Position numbers and translations under genes: made by a program. Shown here piece by piece: positions 1 to 5,604 of a stretch of DNA of 5,604 nucleotides. The stretch is from a bacterium (GTDB lineage Bacteria; ARS69): positions 1 to 5,604 of the forward strand of contig JALGZO010000583.1 in assembly GCA_025774865.1 (NCBI GenBank), read 5' to 3'. The notes beneath the pieces were generated by a model. The model saw only the letters and a list, made by a program, of their open reading frames with translations, was not told the origin of the DNA and searched no databases. Each line of letters opens with the position of its first letter. Within the stretch, counting starts at the first letter, position 1.

Positions 1-1517
1 AGGACCAGGTGGCGATCCCCGCGAATCGCCTGCTCGCCTGGATCTACTCGCGCCGCGGTGAGGACGAGCTCGCAATCCAAACCGAGGAACGCATGCTGGA
101 GCGGTACGCGGCGGTCGGCGACGAGCACCTCGCCTCCGCGCTCCTGAACAAGGCGCACATCCGCTTCAACGAAAAGAACTACGCGGCGGCCGCCACCGCC
201 TACGATGATTTCGTTCGTCGCTTTCCGGAGGGCGAGAACAATCTCCTCGCGCTCTATCAAGCGGCCCTCAGCCACCAGAGACTCGGGCACGACGGGGATG
301 CGATCGATCGGTGGGAGAAGCTCGTCTCCATCGATCCCGCCGCGGAGATCGCCGAGAAGGCGTGGATCCGCACCGGCGACGTCTACTTCCGCGCCGGGCA
401 CTACGACGACGCGAAGCGATGCTTCCAGGGTCTGCTCGAGCACTTCTCGGAGAGCTCGGCGGCGGGTCGTGGCGCGCTCCACATCGCCCAGTGCGAGTAC
501 AACGCCGGCCGCGACGCCGAAGCGCTCGAGCTCTACTCCGACGTCATGACGCGCTTCCCGGACACGCCCTACGCCCGGGAGGCCGAGCAAGGTCTCGAGG
601 CCGCCCTCTACCGCCTCGGTCAGCGAGAGGACGGCGCGGAGGTGCTGGCCCAGCTCATCGAGCGTTTCCCGAACAGCCCGTTCGCCGCCGACGCGCAGTT
701 CGAGATCGCGATGCGAAGCTACCAGGCCGAGGACTACGCGACCGCGGCCGAGCAGTTTCGCCGGGTCGTGACCCAGTTCACGTCGTACGCAGCCGTCGAC
801 CGGGCTCACCACCTGATGGCGGATTGCTACGTGCGAACGGAAGACAAGGACCGGGCGCGCGACGCCTACGAGCAGTTCCTGTTCTTCTTCCCGTCCAGCG
901 AGCTCCGTTCCGCCGTGCAGTTCCAGCTCGGCTCGCTGCGCTTCGAAGATGGCGACTACATGCGCGCCGCCGTGGACTTCACGGCGACGCTCGAGGAAGA
1001 GATCTCGACGGAGACCAGACAAGCGGCACTCTACAACCTCGCGCTGTGCCAGATCCTGCTCGAACAGTCGGACGCCGCCGCGGCCACGCTCGAGACCTTC
1101 CGGGCCAAGCAGGCTCCGGGTGACCCTCGGGCGACCGACGTGGCCTACCGACTCGGGGATCTCCACGACCGCGCCGGCCGCTTCGAGGAGGCCCTCGGCG
1201 AGTACGACAAGGCGCTCGCGTCCGGACCGACGGAGCCGCTCACCGTGGAGCTCCATTACCGGATCGGCTCGTGTCACGACCAGCTCGGTCACGAAGAGAA
1301 AGCGATCGAGTTCTACCGGAAGGCGGCGAGGTCCGAGGACCACTCGGACCCCTTCCACGTTTCGGCCGCGGTTCGCCTCGCAGCGCTTCACGAAGCGCGC
1401 GGCAACCACGTCGGTGCTCTCGCGGCCTATCGTGACGTCATTCGCAACTCGACGGACCAAGAGCTCGTTGCCGCGGTGAAACAGCGCGTGGAGCAGCTCG
1501 AGTCCGTGTCGCAGTAA
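1..1517 (+). CDS. TPR-repeat protein, N-terminus cut off by window edge
   Basis: This is a helical-repeat scaffold protein, probably periplasmic or outer-membrane associated. The frame is open from the left edge. The GTG at 9 has no Shine-Dalgarno visible in the 8 bases before it and no signal peptide after it, so the true start is most likely upstream. From that GTG 502 residues are visible, forming about 13 consecutive TPR-like units with a period near 37 residues. Typical units begin near residues 41, 79, 116 and 151 and continue to about 485, each with the A/G-x-x-Y/F and A-x-x-x-Y/F/L pattern (for example GDVYFRAGHYDDAKRCF). Several units end in RFP-type turns (RRFPEG, TRFPDT, ERFPNS), as in the CpoB/BamD style of envelope TPR proteins. 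The gene ends 27 nt before the ExbB-like gene, so it is presumably cotranscribed and a partner of the Ton-type motor. Partner and substrate are unknown. TPR identity is very secure; localisation is inferred. Confidence 0.9.
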   Translation, partial: DQVAIPANRLLAWIYSRRGEDELAIQTEERMLERYAAVGDEHLASALLNKAHIRFNEKNYAAAATAYDDFVRRFPEGENNLLALYQAALSHQRLGHDGDAIDRWEKLVSIDPAAEIAEKAWIRTGDVYFRAGHYDDAKRCFQGLLEHFSESSAAGRGALHIAQCEYNAGRDAEALELYSDVMTRFPDTPYAREAEQGLEAALYRLGQREDGAEVLAQLIERFPNSPFAADAQFEIAMRSYQAEDYATAAEQFRRVVTQFTSYAAVDRAHHLMADCYVRTEDKDRARDAYEQFLFFFPSSELRSAVQFQLGSLRFEDGDYMRAAVDFTATLEEEISTETRQAALYNLALCQILLEQSDAAAATLETFRAKQAPGDPRATDVAYRLGDLHDRAGRFEEALGEYDKALASGPTEPLTVELHYRIGSCHDQLGHEEKAIEFYRKAARSEDHSDPFHVSAAVRLAALHEARGNHVGALAAYRDVIRNSTDQELVAAVKQRVEQLESVSQ

Positions 1518-1531
1518 GCCCCCGGGACCCC

Positions 1532-1537
1532 AAGGAG
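1532..1537 (+). promoter_or_regulatory. Ribosome binding site of the ExbB-like gene
   Basis: AAGGAG lies 7 nt before the ATG at 1545, within the 27-nt gap after the TPR gene. It supports this start and independent ribosome loading within the operon. Confidence 0.85.
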
Positions 1538-1544
1538 CTTCCCC

Positions 1545-2297
1545 ATGGCCGAATTCAACTGGGCGGGAACGATGGGCGCGAGCCCCGTCTTCCTCATTCT
1601 CACGGGCTGCAGCATCGTGACGCTGGGCGTCGCGATCGAGCGCCTCTTCTACTACTGGATGCGACGGGGCACCCCGGACGGAGCGCTTGCCAGTGTCCTC
1701 GACCTCGTGCGACGCGGTCAGCTCCGCGAGGCCGCGTGGACCTGCCAGGCCACGGTTCATCCGTTCGGCCCCGTCGCGTTGACGCTCTTCGCCGGCGGCA
1801 ATCCAAAGGATCGGACCACGGAGGAGAGGATCCAGATCGCTCTGAGCGAGCAGAAGCTCTTTCTCGAGAGGAATCTCGGGGTGCTCGGCACGATGGCGGC
1901 GGTGGCTCCGTTGATCGGGCTCCTCGGTACGGTGGTCGGCATCATGCGCGCCTTCCACGACATGGCGCAGGTCGGGAACGCCGCGCCGGCGGTCGTCGCG
2001 GCCGGCGTGGCCGAAGCGCTCGTGACGACGGCAGCTGGTCTCGTCGTCGCCGTGCCCGCGGTGATGCTCTACAACCACTTCGCCCGTCGCGCCAACACGA
2101 TGCTCACGGTGGCCGAGAACCAGAGTCGGAGTCTCAGGGCCGCCCTCATCGACACCGGCGTGGAGATTCCGGTCCCCCCGCACGCGGTGCCCGAGACTTC
2201 GACCTCGACGCCCGCCCCCGCGCCGTCGACGCCGGGCGCGCAACTCGCCGGAATCAAGAGCTCCCAGCCGGGCCACTCTCCCGCGAAGACCAGGTGA
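1545..2297 (+). CDS. exbB: MotA/TolQ/ExbB-family proton channel protein
   Basis: This is an inner-membrane subunit that, as a pentamer around ExbD, forms the proton channel energising TonB. It has 250 residues. Membrane segments are at about 12-37, 111-134 and 148-176, with the large cytoplasmic loop between the first two, which is the usual ExbB/TolQ topology. Key polar channel residues are present: T129 in the GLLGTVVGIM motif of the second segment, and E157 and T162 in AEALVTTAAGLVVAVPAV of the third. By pattern these match E. coli ExbB T148, E176 and T181. The short N-terminus before the first segment is like ExbB/TolQ rather than MotA. The C-terminal tail, about residues 206-250, is rich in Pro, Ser and Thr and longer than expected for the core fold. 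The gene is followed by two ExbD genes and a TonB gene, which favours the ExbB name over TolQ, but the symbol is by family and context only. Confidence 0.93.
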   Translation: MAEFNWAGTMGASPVFLILTGCSIVTLGVAIERLFYYWMRRGTPDGALASVLDLVRRGQLREAAWTCQATVHPFGPVALTLFAGGNPKDRTTEERIQIALSEQKLFLERNLGVLGTMAAVAPLIGLLGTVVGIMRAFHDMAQVGNAAPAVVAAGVAEALVTTAAGLVVAVPAVMLYNHFARRANTMLTVAENQSRSLRAALIDTGVEIPVPPHAVPETSTSTPAPAPSTPGAQLAGIKSSQPGHSPAKTR

Positions 2298-2302
2298 GGA
2301 GG
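2297..2302 (+). promoter_or_regulatory. Ribosome binding site of the first ExbD-like gene
   Basis: AGGAGG overlaps the last base of the ExbB stop codon and lies 4 nt before the ATG at 2307. Within a longer purine run (2296-2305) it makes a strong site and suggests translational coupling to the ExbB gene. Confidence 0.8.
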
Positions 2303-2306
2303 AGAC

Positions 2307-2723
2307 ATGAGCGCCGAGGAACGCCGATCCGTCGATCGGGGAATCGCGGAGGTCAACATGACGCCGTTGATCGACGTCTCCCTCGTGCTCGTCGTCATGC
2401 TCATGCTGACCTCTCCGCTCGCCTTCGAGCAGAACATCTCCGTGCGCCGCGCCGCCCAGTCGGCGCAGGCGGCCGAGGTGACCGAGCCCGTCGAGCGCAT
2501 CGAGCTCACGATTCTGTCGGACACTGAAGTGCAGGTGAATCGCGACCGGCTACCGCGGGCGGAGCTGTCGTCGGCTCTGGAGGGGCTTCTGAATCAGGAG
2601 GTCCCGCCTCAGGTCGTCGTCGCGTGCGAGAACGAAGTGTCGCACGGCACGTTCGTGCAGGTTCTCGATCTTGCGAAGTTCCACGGCGCGAGCGATATCG
2701 CCGTGGTGGAGGACCGGTCATGA
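2307..2723 (+). CDS. exbD: ExbD/TolR-family biopolymer transport protein, first copy
   Basis: This is the stator partner inside the ExbB ring: a single-pass inner-membrane protein carrying the proton-accepting aspartate, with a periplasmic domain. It has 138 residues, the usual ExbD length. The cytoplasmic N-terminus leads to the family signature VNMTPLIDVSLVLVVMLMLT, with the membrane segment at about 22-39. D23 is the expected protonated residue (E. coli ExbD D25 by pattern). The C-terminal part (FVQVLDLAKFHGASDIAVVED) matches the last helix and strand of the ExbD periplasmic fold. After the membrane segment it reads ISVRRAA, where family members usually have a DLP-type motif, so it differs from the second copy. 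It starts 9 nt after the ExbB stop and overlaps the next gene by ATGA. The family call is certain; its exact role relative to the second copy is not known. Confidence 0.92.
   Translation: MSAEERRSVDRGIAEVNMTPLIDVSLVLVVMLMLTSPLAFEQNISVRRAAQSAQAAEVTEPVERIELTILSDTEVQVNRDRLPRAELSSALEGLLNQEVPPQVVVACENEVSHGTFVQVLDLAKFHGASDIAVVEDRS
2708..2713 (+). promoter_or_regulatory. Ribosome binding site deciding the start of the second ExbD-like gene
   Basis: GGAGGA inside the end of the first ExbD gene lies 6 nt before the ATG at 2720. This site, the ATGA overlap and the family's normal N-terminal length favour 2720 over an in-frame candidate at 2624, which would add 32 Arg-rich residues read in the shadow of the first ExbD gene. 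Confidence 0.8.
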
Positions 2724-3142
2724 TCCGCCGTCTGGTCGCTCCGAGCCATCTGATCGTGAAGATCAACGTCACGCCGATCATCGACGTCGCCCTCGTTCTC
2801 GTGATCATTCTCCTGATCACCGCTCCCATGATGGCGGTAGCGGATTTCGACGTGGATCTTCCCTCCGCGCGCACCAGGAATGTCGATGACGAGGCGCGGG
2901 TCAACGTCTCGCTCAGCCGGAACAACGAGCTCGCCGTCGACGGGGTCACGACGCTCCGTCCGGACCTCCCCGCGGCGCTTCGCACCGCGCTCGCCGATCA
3001 CACCGGAGACGACGTTCTCGTCGTCGTACGCGCTGACGCGAGGATCCGCCACGACGTCGTCCGCTCTCTCCTCGATGACCTGCGGGACGCCGGCGTCGCG
3101 CGGCTCGCCATCGCGACGCGGCCGGAGACCGCTCCCCGATGA
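2720..3142 (+). CDS. exbD: ExbD/TolR-family biopolymer transport protein, second copy
   Basis: This is a second single-pass motor subunit, 140 residues from the ATG at 2720. The signature KINVTPIIDVALVLVIILLI places the membrane segment at about 20-41, with the proton-carrying D22 at its cytoplasmic side. The family DLP motif follows at 46-48 (VDLPSA). The periplasmic domain then runs to the end, with VVVRADARIRHDVVRSLL and LRDAGVARLAIAT matching the usual ExbD strand and helix ending. The start overlaps the stop of the first copy (ATGA), and its own stop overlaps the TonB start in the same way, so translation of all three is probably coupled. The two ExbD copies resemble each other mainly in the membrane signature, which suggests old duplication with distinct jobs rather than redundancy. 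One ExbB with two ExbD genes is known from Xanthomonas (exbD1/exbD2) and, as AglR with AglQ and AglS, from Myxococcus. Confidence 0.92.
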   Translation: MIRRLVAPSHLIVKINVTPIIDVALVLVIILLITAPMMAVADFDVDLPSARTRNVDDEARVNVSLSRNNELAVDGVTTLRPDLPAALRTALADHTGDDVLVVVRADARIRHDVVRSLLDDLRDAGVARLAIATRPETAPR

Positions 3143-4074
3143 CCGCCTTCCCGGTCTCGCTCGAGCTTCACGGGATCCAATCACGCACCCGACGCCTCGT
3201 GAGCGCGAGCGCGGTGATTCACGCCATCCTGGTCTTGTGGATGAGTTTCCTTCCGCCTCCCGCTCCTCCCGTCGAGGGAGTGACCGAGATCACGTGGATC
3301 GAGCTGAAGGAGCCCGAGCCGGCGGCACCTCCGCCCGCACCGGAGCCTCGCGCGGCCGCGGCCGAGGAGCCGACTCCGGCCCTGCCGGCGCCGAGCGAGA
3401 CGAAGAAGCAATTCGTGCGAGAGACGCCTCTGGCCGAGCACGCCCCTCAGCCTCAGGACCTCGCCGCCGTCGAGGACAAGCTCCGGGAGCGGCTCACGTC
3501 GATGCAGACGCAGGCGCGTGATCAGCGCACGCAAATCGCTGCGCTCGCGGCCCCCGCGCCTTCGGCCCCGACTCCCGCCTCGCTGCCGGGCGTGGGCCGA
3601 GGCGCGCCGACGGAGCTGAGCCGCGGATCCGCGCCCAGTGCGCCGCCGGCCGAGCTCACGCGCGCCACGCCGGCCGCTGCAACCCCGTCGCCGGCCCTCA
3701 GCCGGCTGAGCGATCGTCCGGCGCCGGCGTCACCGGCGGTCGCGGTGAAGTCGTCCTCCGACATCCGCGAGATTCTGGACGGGATCACGCTCAGCGGCCC
3801 CGTCGCGGACCGCGCGCTGGTCTCCTACCGACCGCCCGACTTTCCGGAGTGGGCGAAGACCGAAGGTGTCGAGGGATCCGTTCGCGTGTACTTCGAGGTA
3901 CTCCCGGACGGACGCGTGAAGAGGAACGCGCTCGTCGACAAGACCTCCGGCTTCCGGGACTTCGACCAGAACGCGCTGGTCGCTCTTCTCGAATGGCGCT
4001 TCGAACCGCTCGCGAAAGGCGCCGTCGGCGAGCAATGGGGCTCGATCACTCTGAACTATCGTCTCGACCACTGA
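3139..4074 (+). CDS. tonB: TonB-family energy transducer
   Basis: This protein transmits motor force from the inner membrane to an outer-membrane or periplasmic partner. It has 311 residues. The N-terminal membrane anchor is at about 20-38 and carries S24-x-x-x-H28, matching the S16/H20 pair of E. coli TonB that contacts the ExbB/ExbD motor. A long periplasmic arm, about 39-225, is rich in Pro and Ala, with PEP-type stretches near 58-70. It is interrupted by a charged heptad segment at about 106-137. The C-terminal domain, about 228-311, fits TonB_C: FPEWAKTEGVEG at 235-246, VYFEVLPDGRV at 250-260, SGF at 270-272, FDQNALVAL at 275-283 and WRFEP at 286-290. FP replaces the common YP at its start. 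The ATG overlaps the preceding stop (ATGA); only a weak GGAGA is seen about 10 nt upstream, so translation probably depends on coupling. The S-x3-H anchor favours TonB over TolA. The outer partner is unknown. Confidence 0.92.
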   Translation: MTAFPVSLELHGIQSRTRRLVSASAVIHAILVLWMSFLPPPAPPVEGVTEITWIELKEPEPAAPPPAPEPRAAAAEEPTPALPAPSETKKQFVRETPLAEHAPQPQDLAAVEDKLRERLTSMQTQARDQRTQIAALAAPAPSAPTPASLPGVGRGAPTELSRGSAPSAPPAELTRATPAAATPSPALSRLSDRPAPASPAVAVKSSSDIREILDGITLSGPVADRALVSYRPPDFPEWAKTEGVEGSVRVYFEVLPDGRVKRNALVDKTSGFRDFDQNALVALLEWRFEPLAKGAVGEQWGSITLNYRLDH

Positions 4075-4083
4075 CGGACGAAC

Positions 4084-4088
4084 GGAGG
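4084..4088 (+). promoter_or_regulatory. Ribosome binding site of the secreted Ig-like protein gene
   Basis: GGAGG lies 5 nt before the ATG at 4094, in the 19-nt gap after the TonB gene. It fixes the start that also gives a clean signal peptide. Confidence 0.8.
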
Positions 4089-4093
4089 TAGTC

Positions 4094-5032
4094 ATGATCC
4101 TCACGAAATCGATTCGGGCCGGTACGGTGGCGGTCGCTCTCCTGTTCGCGTCGGCCGCCTTGGCCGAGCCCGACGCCACCCCCGCGCCCGAAAACGCGGA
4201 AGAGAGTATGACTCTCAAGGGCGGAGATGAAGGGACGGTCCTGGGCGACCTCACCATCCGTGGCGAGGACCGGATCCGGATCGAGTTCGAGCGTCCGACG
4301 CTCTCGCTGGATCTCGAGCCGCGAGAGGCGGCCGGCCTCGACTGGGGAGATCCCACCGATGTGCTGCAGCGCTCCGGAATCGACATCGTCGGGCCTCTTC
4401 CGATCGAGTCGATCGACGACGTCTGTCCGTTTCTCGCGAGGCCGTGGCTCCAGCAGTTCCGTTCCGGCGGCGTTGCGCGCTTCCGCCCGTCTCTGGAGGG
4501 CGTCGAACGGTGGCGCCTGGTCATCGCAGACTCTCGGGCCGACACCGTCGCGAGCTTCGACGGAAAGGACGAGCCCCCCGAGGAGATCGTCTGGGACGGT
4601 CGCACTCTGAGCGGCGACCCCATGCTTCCCGGTGTCACCTGCTCCTACGTCCTGGAGGCGTGGGACAAGGCCGGCAATCGGCGCAACTTCGTCGGCCAGG
4701 GCTTCGACCTTCCCGCCTATCGGATCGCGAACGAAGACGAGATGGTGCTGATGTTCTCGGCCGACGAGCTCCCGTCGGTCACGAGTGCGAGCGCATCTCT
4801 TCCCCCGGTTCTCTCGGACGTGGCGAGCTGGCTCAACCAGGCGGACGTGACGCAACCGATCGACGTGAGGGTCACGGCCAGCTCGTTCGATCATGCGAAG
4901 ACCCTGGCCGAATCGCTCGTGGCCGCGCTCCGGCCGCGAGTGCTGGGAGACCCGGGACGCCTGCGCGCGTTGCACGACGTGCGACCCGACGCGCCGGAGG
5001 GTGGCACGGTGTCCGTGACCGTCGGATCCTGA
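4094..5032 (+). CDS. Secreted protein with FlgD-type Ig-like region and possible degenerate OmpA-like end
   Basis: I do not recognise a named family for this 312-residue protein. A signal peptide is clear: K5 and R8, a hydrophobic core at 10-22, and an ALA cleavage site giving a mature start at E25. There is no Cys at the cleavage site, so it is not a lipoprotein. Residues 25-139 are unassigned and include TIRGEDRIRIEFERPTL. Residues about 140-197 look like a FlgD/gliding-type Ig-like fold: WRLVIAD, a WDG at 167-169, PG at 179-180, then Y185 and WDKAGN at 190-195. Residues about 217-290 show an OmpA_C-like outline (FSADEL, LSDVASWL, IDVRVTASS, AKTLAESL) but lack the HTD and RA peptidoglycan-contact residues. 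Two cysteines, C111 and C183, could form a disulfide. It is the last gene of the run, 19 nt after tonB, so it is probably a periplasmic partner of the motor. The Ig-like call is moderate; the OmpA link is tentative. The final 142 bp overlap the convergent hydrolase frame. Confidence 0.8.
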   Translation: MILTKSIRAGTVAVALLFASAALAEPDATPAPENAEESMTLKGGDEGTVLGDLTIRGEDRIRIEFERPTLSLDLEPREAAGLDWGDPTDVLQRSGIDIVGPLPIESIDDVCPFLARPWLQQFRSGGVARFRPSLEGVERWRLVIADSRADTVASFDGKDEPPEEIVWDGRTLSGDPMLPGVTCSYVLEAWDKAGNRRNFVGQGFDLPAYRIANEDEMVLMFSADELPSVTSASASLPPVLSDVASWLNQADVTQPIDVRVTASSFDHAKTLAESLVAALRPRVLGDPGRLRALHDVRPDAPEGGTVSVTVGS

Positions 5033-5604
5033 GGTCCGAGCCCGAGCGGGGAGGGCAGACACCCGATCTCGAGCAGCGACTCCCGGATGAGCGTCGCGCA
5101 GATCGCGTGGCCCTCGCCATTCGGGTGCCAGCCGCCGTTCGGAACCACGTAGTCCATCAGGTCGGTGCCGGCCCAGCGGGGATCGTTCCCCGGGTCGAGA
5201 TCGATCACCGGGAATCCCTCCTCGAGTCCGACACCGCGGACGAGTCGCCGGGGATCGCCCTCTCCGAGCTGGTATGTGAAGACGACGAAGGGGACGCCGG
5301 CCGCCCGGCAAAGCGAGTTCATCTGCGCGAGCGACTCGCGGCAAGACTCCCACCGCGGATGCCCCTCACGGTAATCGCCCGTTCGTACGACCTCGGCCGG
5401 CCGTCCCACGGCTCCGCGCACGTCGCGGTAGAGCCTCATCAGAAGAGCGGCGGCGTAGCTTCTCTGCGCGTGCTTCACGAGCCAAGAGTCTCTCTTGTCA
5501 AACACCCACATCTTCTCTTCGATGTCGTTCACCGTGAACAATAGCGTGACGAGGTCGGGATCGAGTGTCATTCCGACCGACTCGAGCTGCACGAGCTCTT
5601 GTTC
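4891..5604 (-). CDS. SGNH/GDSL-type hydrolase, N-terminus beyond the window
   Basis: This is a probable esterase or acyl/acetyl hydrolase of the SGNH superfamily; the substrate is unknown. The frame is open to the right edge (EQELV precedes a GTG at 5592), so the true start and the block I serine and block II glycine are outside the window. Numbering from that GTG, the strand-plus-block III region is DPDLVTLLFTVNDIE (11-25), with N22 as the expected oxyanion-hole Asn. A middle strand is seen in PFVVFTYQL, followed by FPVIDLDP. The block V histidine is H156 in WHPNGEGH (155-162). The Asp usually found three residues before it is Gly here. Conserved sequence fades soon after IRESLLEIG, about residue 174. 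The last 47 or so residues are Arg/Ser-rich and are antisense to the end of the plus-strand secreted protein, so the tail may be a read-through artefact or a recent extension. It is convergent to the Ton-type operon and probably unrelated in regulation. Confidence 0.78.
   Translation of the reverse strand, partial: EQELVQLESVGMTLDPDLVTLLFTVNDIEEKMWVFDKRDSWLVKHAQRSYAAALLMRLYRDVRGAVGRPAEVVRTGDYREGHPRWESCRESLAQMNSLCRAAGVPFVVFTYQLGEGDPRRLVRGVGLEEGFPVIDLDPGNDPRWAGTDLMDYVVPNGGWHPNGEGHAICATLIRESLLEIGCLPSPLGLGPQDPTVTDTVPPSGASGRTSCNARRRPGSPSTRGRSAATSDSARVFA

Noticed and set aside
9-11. GTG at 9 as the true start of the TPR protein
   Set aside because: The frame is open to the window edge, no ribosome binding site is visible in the 8 bases before it, and the sequence begins in the middle of a TPR unit without a signal peptide.
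311-1123. 270-residue plus-strand open frame inside the TPR gene
   Set aside because: Alternate-frame shadow dominated by Arg, Gly and Ala. The overlapping TPR frame has clear repeat structure.
2624-2719. Upstream extension of the second ExbD gene
   Set aside because: The added 32 residues are Arg-rich shadow sequence inside the first ExbD gene. The ATG at 2720 has a good ribosome binding site and gives the normal family length.
1545-4074. Flagellar MotA/MotB stator or classic TolQRA set
   Set aside because: No MotB-type peptidoglycan-binding domain is fused to the ExbD-like proteins. The transducer has the TonB-type S-x3-H anchor and TonB_C end, and no TolB beta-propeller gene is present in the window.
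3730-4638. 302-residue minus-strand open frame opposite tonB and the secreted protein gene
   Set aside because: Ser/Arg-rich shadow translation with no family motifs, spanning two genes with clear coding evidence on the plus strand.
5022-5039. Intrinsic (Rho-independent) terminator at the convergent border
   Set aside because: The stem is short and is not followed by a T-tract on the plus strand, so it was left as a low-interest observation rather than annotated.
4046-5353. 435-residue minus-strand open frame across the operon end and the hydrolase
   Set aside because: It is antisense to the well-supported secreted protein and in a different frame from the SGNH hydrolase. It is Arg/Gly/Pro-rich with no recognisable domain, as expected of shadow frames in high-GC DNA.

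Overview
The window is high-GC DNA (about two thirds G+C by eye), densely coded, with third-codon G/C bias in every gene. It looks like a chromosomal segment from a Gram-negative (diderm) bacterium, because almost everything in it belongs to an envelope machine powered by proton motive force across the inner membrane. A Myxococcota/deltaproteobacterial-type or similar high-GC lineage would fit the gene style. The sequence alone does not settle the taxonomy, and there is no rRNA or marker gene here.

Positions 1-5032 hold six plus-strand genes in one tight run, very probably one operon. They are: a long TPR-repeat protein (5' end cut by the window edge), an ExbB/TolQ-family proton channel subunit, two different ExbD/TolR-family subunits, a TonB-family energy transducer, and a secreted protein with a FlgD-type Ig-like region followed by a possible degenerate OmpA-like region. 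The spacings are 27 nt, 9 nt, a 4-nt ATGA overlap, another ATGA overlap, and 19 nt. Good Shine-Dalgarno sequences precede four of the starts. No promoter is visible inside the run, so it must lie upstream of the window.

Inferred joint role: ExbB plus the two ExbDs form the proton-driven motor in the inner membrane. TonB is anchored beside it and reaches across the periplasm with a long Pro/Ala-rich arm. The TPR protein and the last secreted protein are likely periplasmic or outer-membrane-side partners, comparable in position to CpoB and Pal of Tol-Pal systems. No TonB-dependent receptor lies in the window, so the cargo or task (nutrient uptake, envelope integrity, or a motility/secretion role) is unknown.

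Positions 5033-5604 hold the 3' part of a convergent minus-strand gene for an SGNH/GDSL-type hydrolase, whose start is beyond the right edge. Its reading frame does not stop at the gene border. It runs 142 bp antisense into the last gene of the operon. No RNA genes, mobile elements, CRISPR arrays or long repeats were seen.
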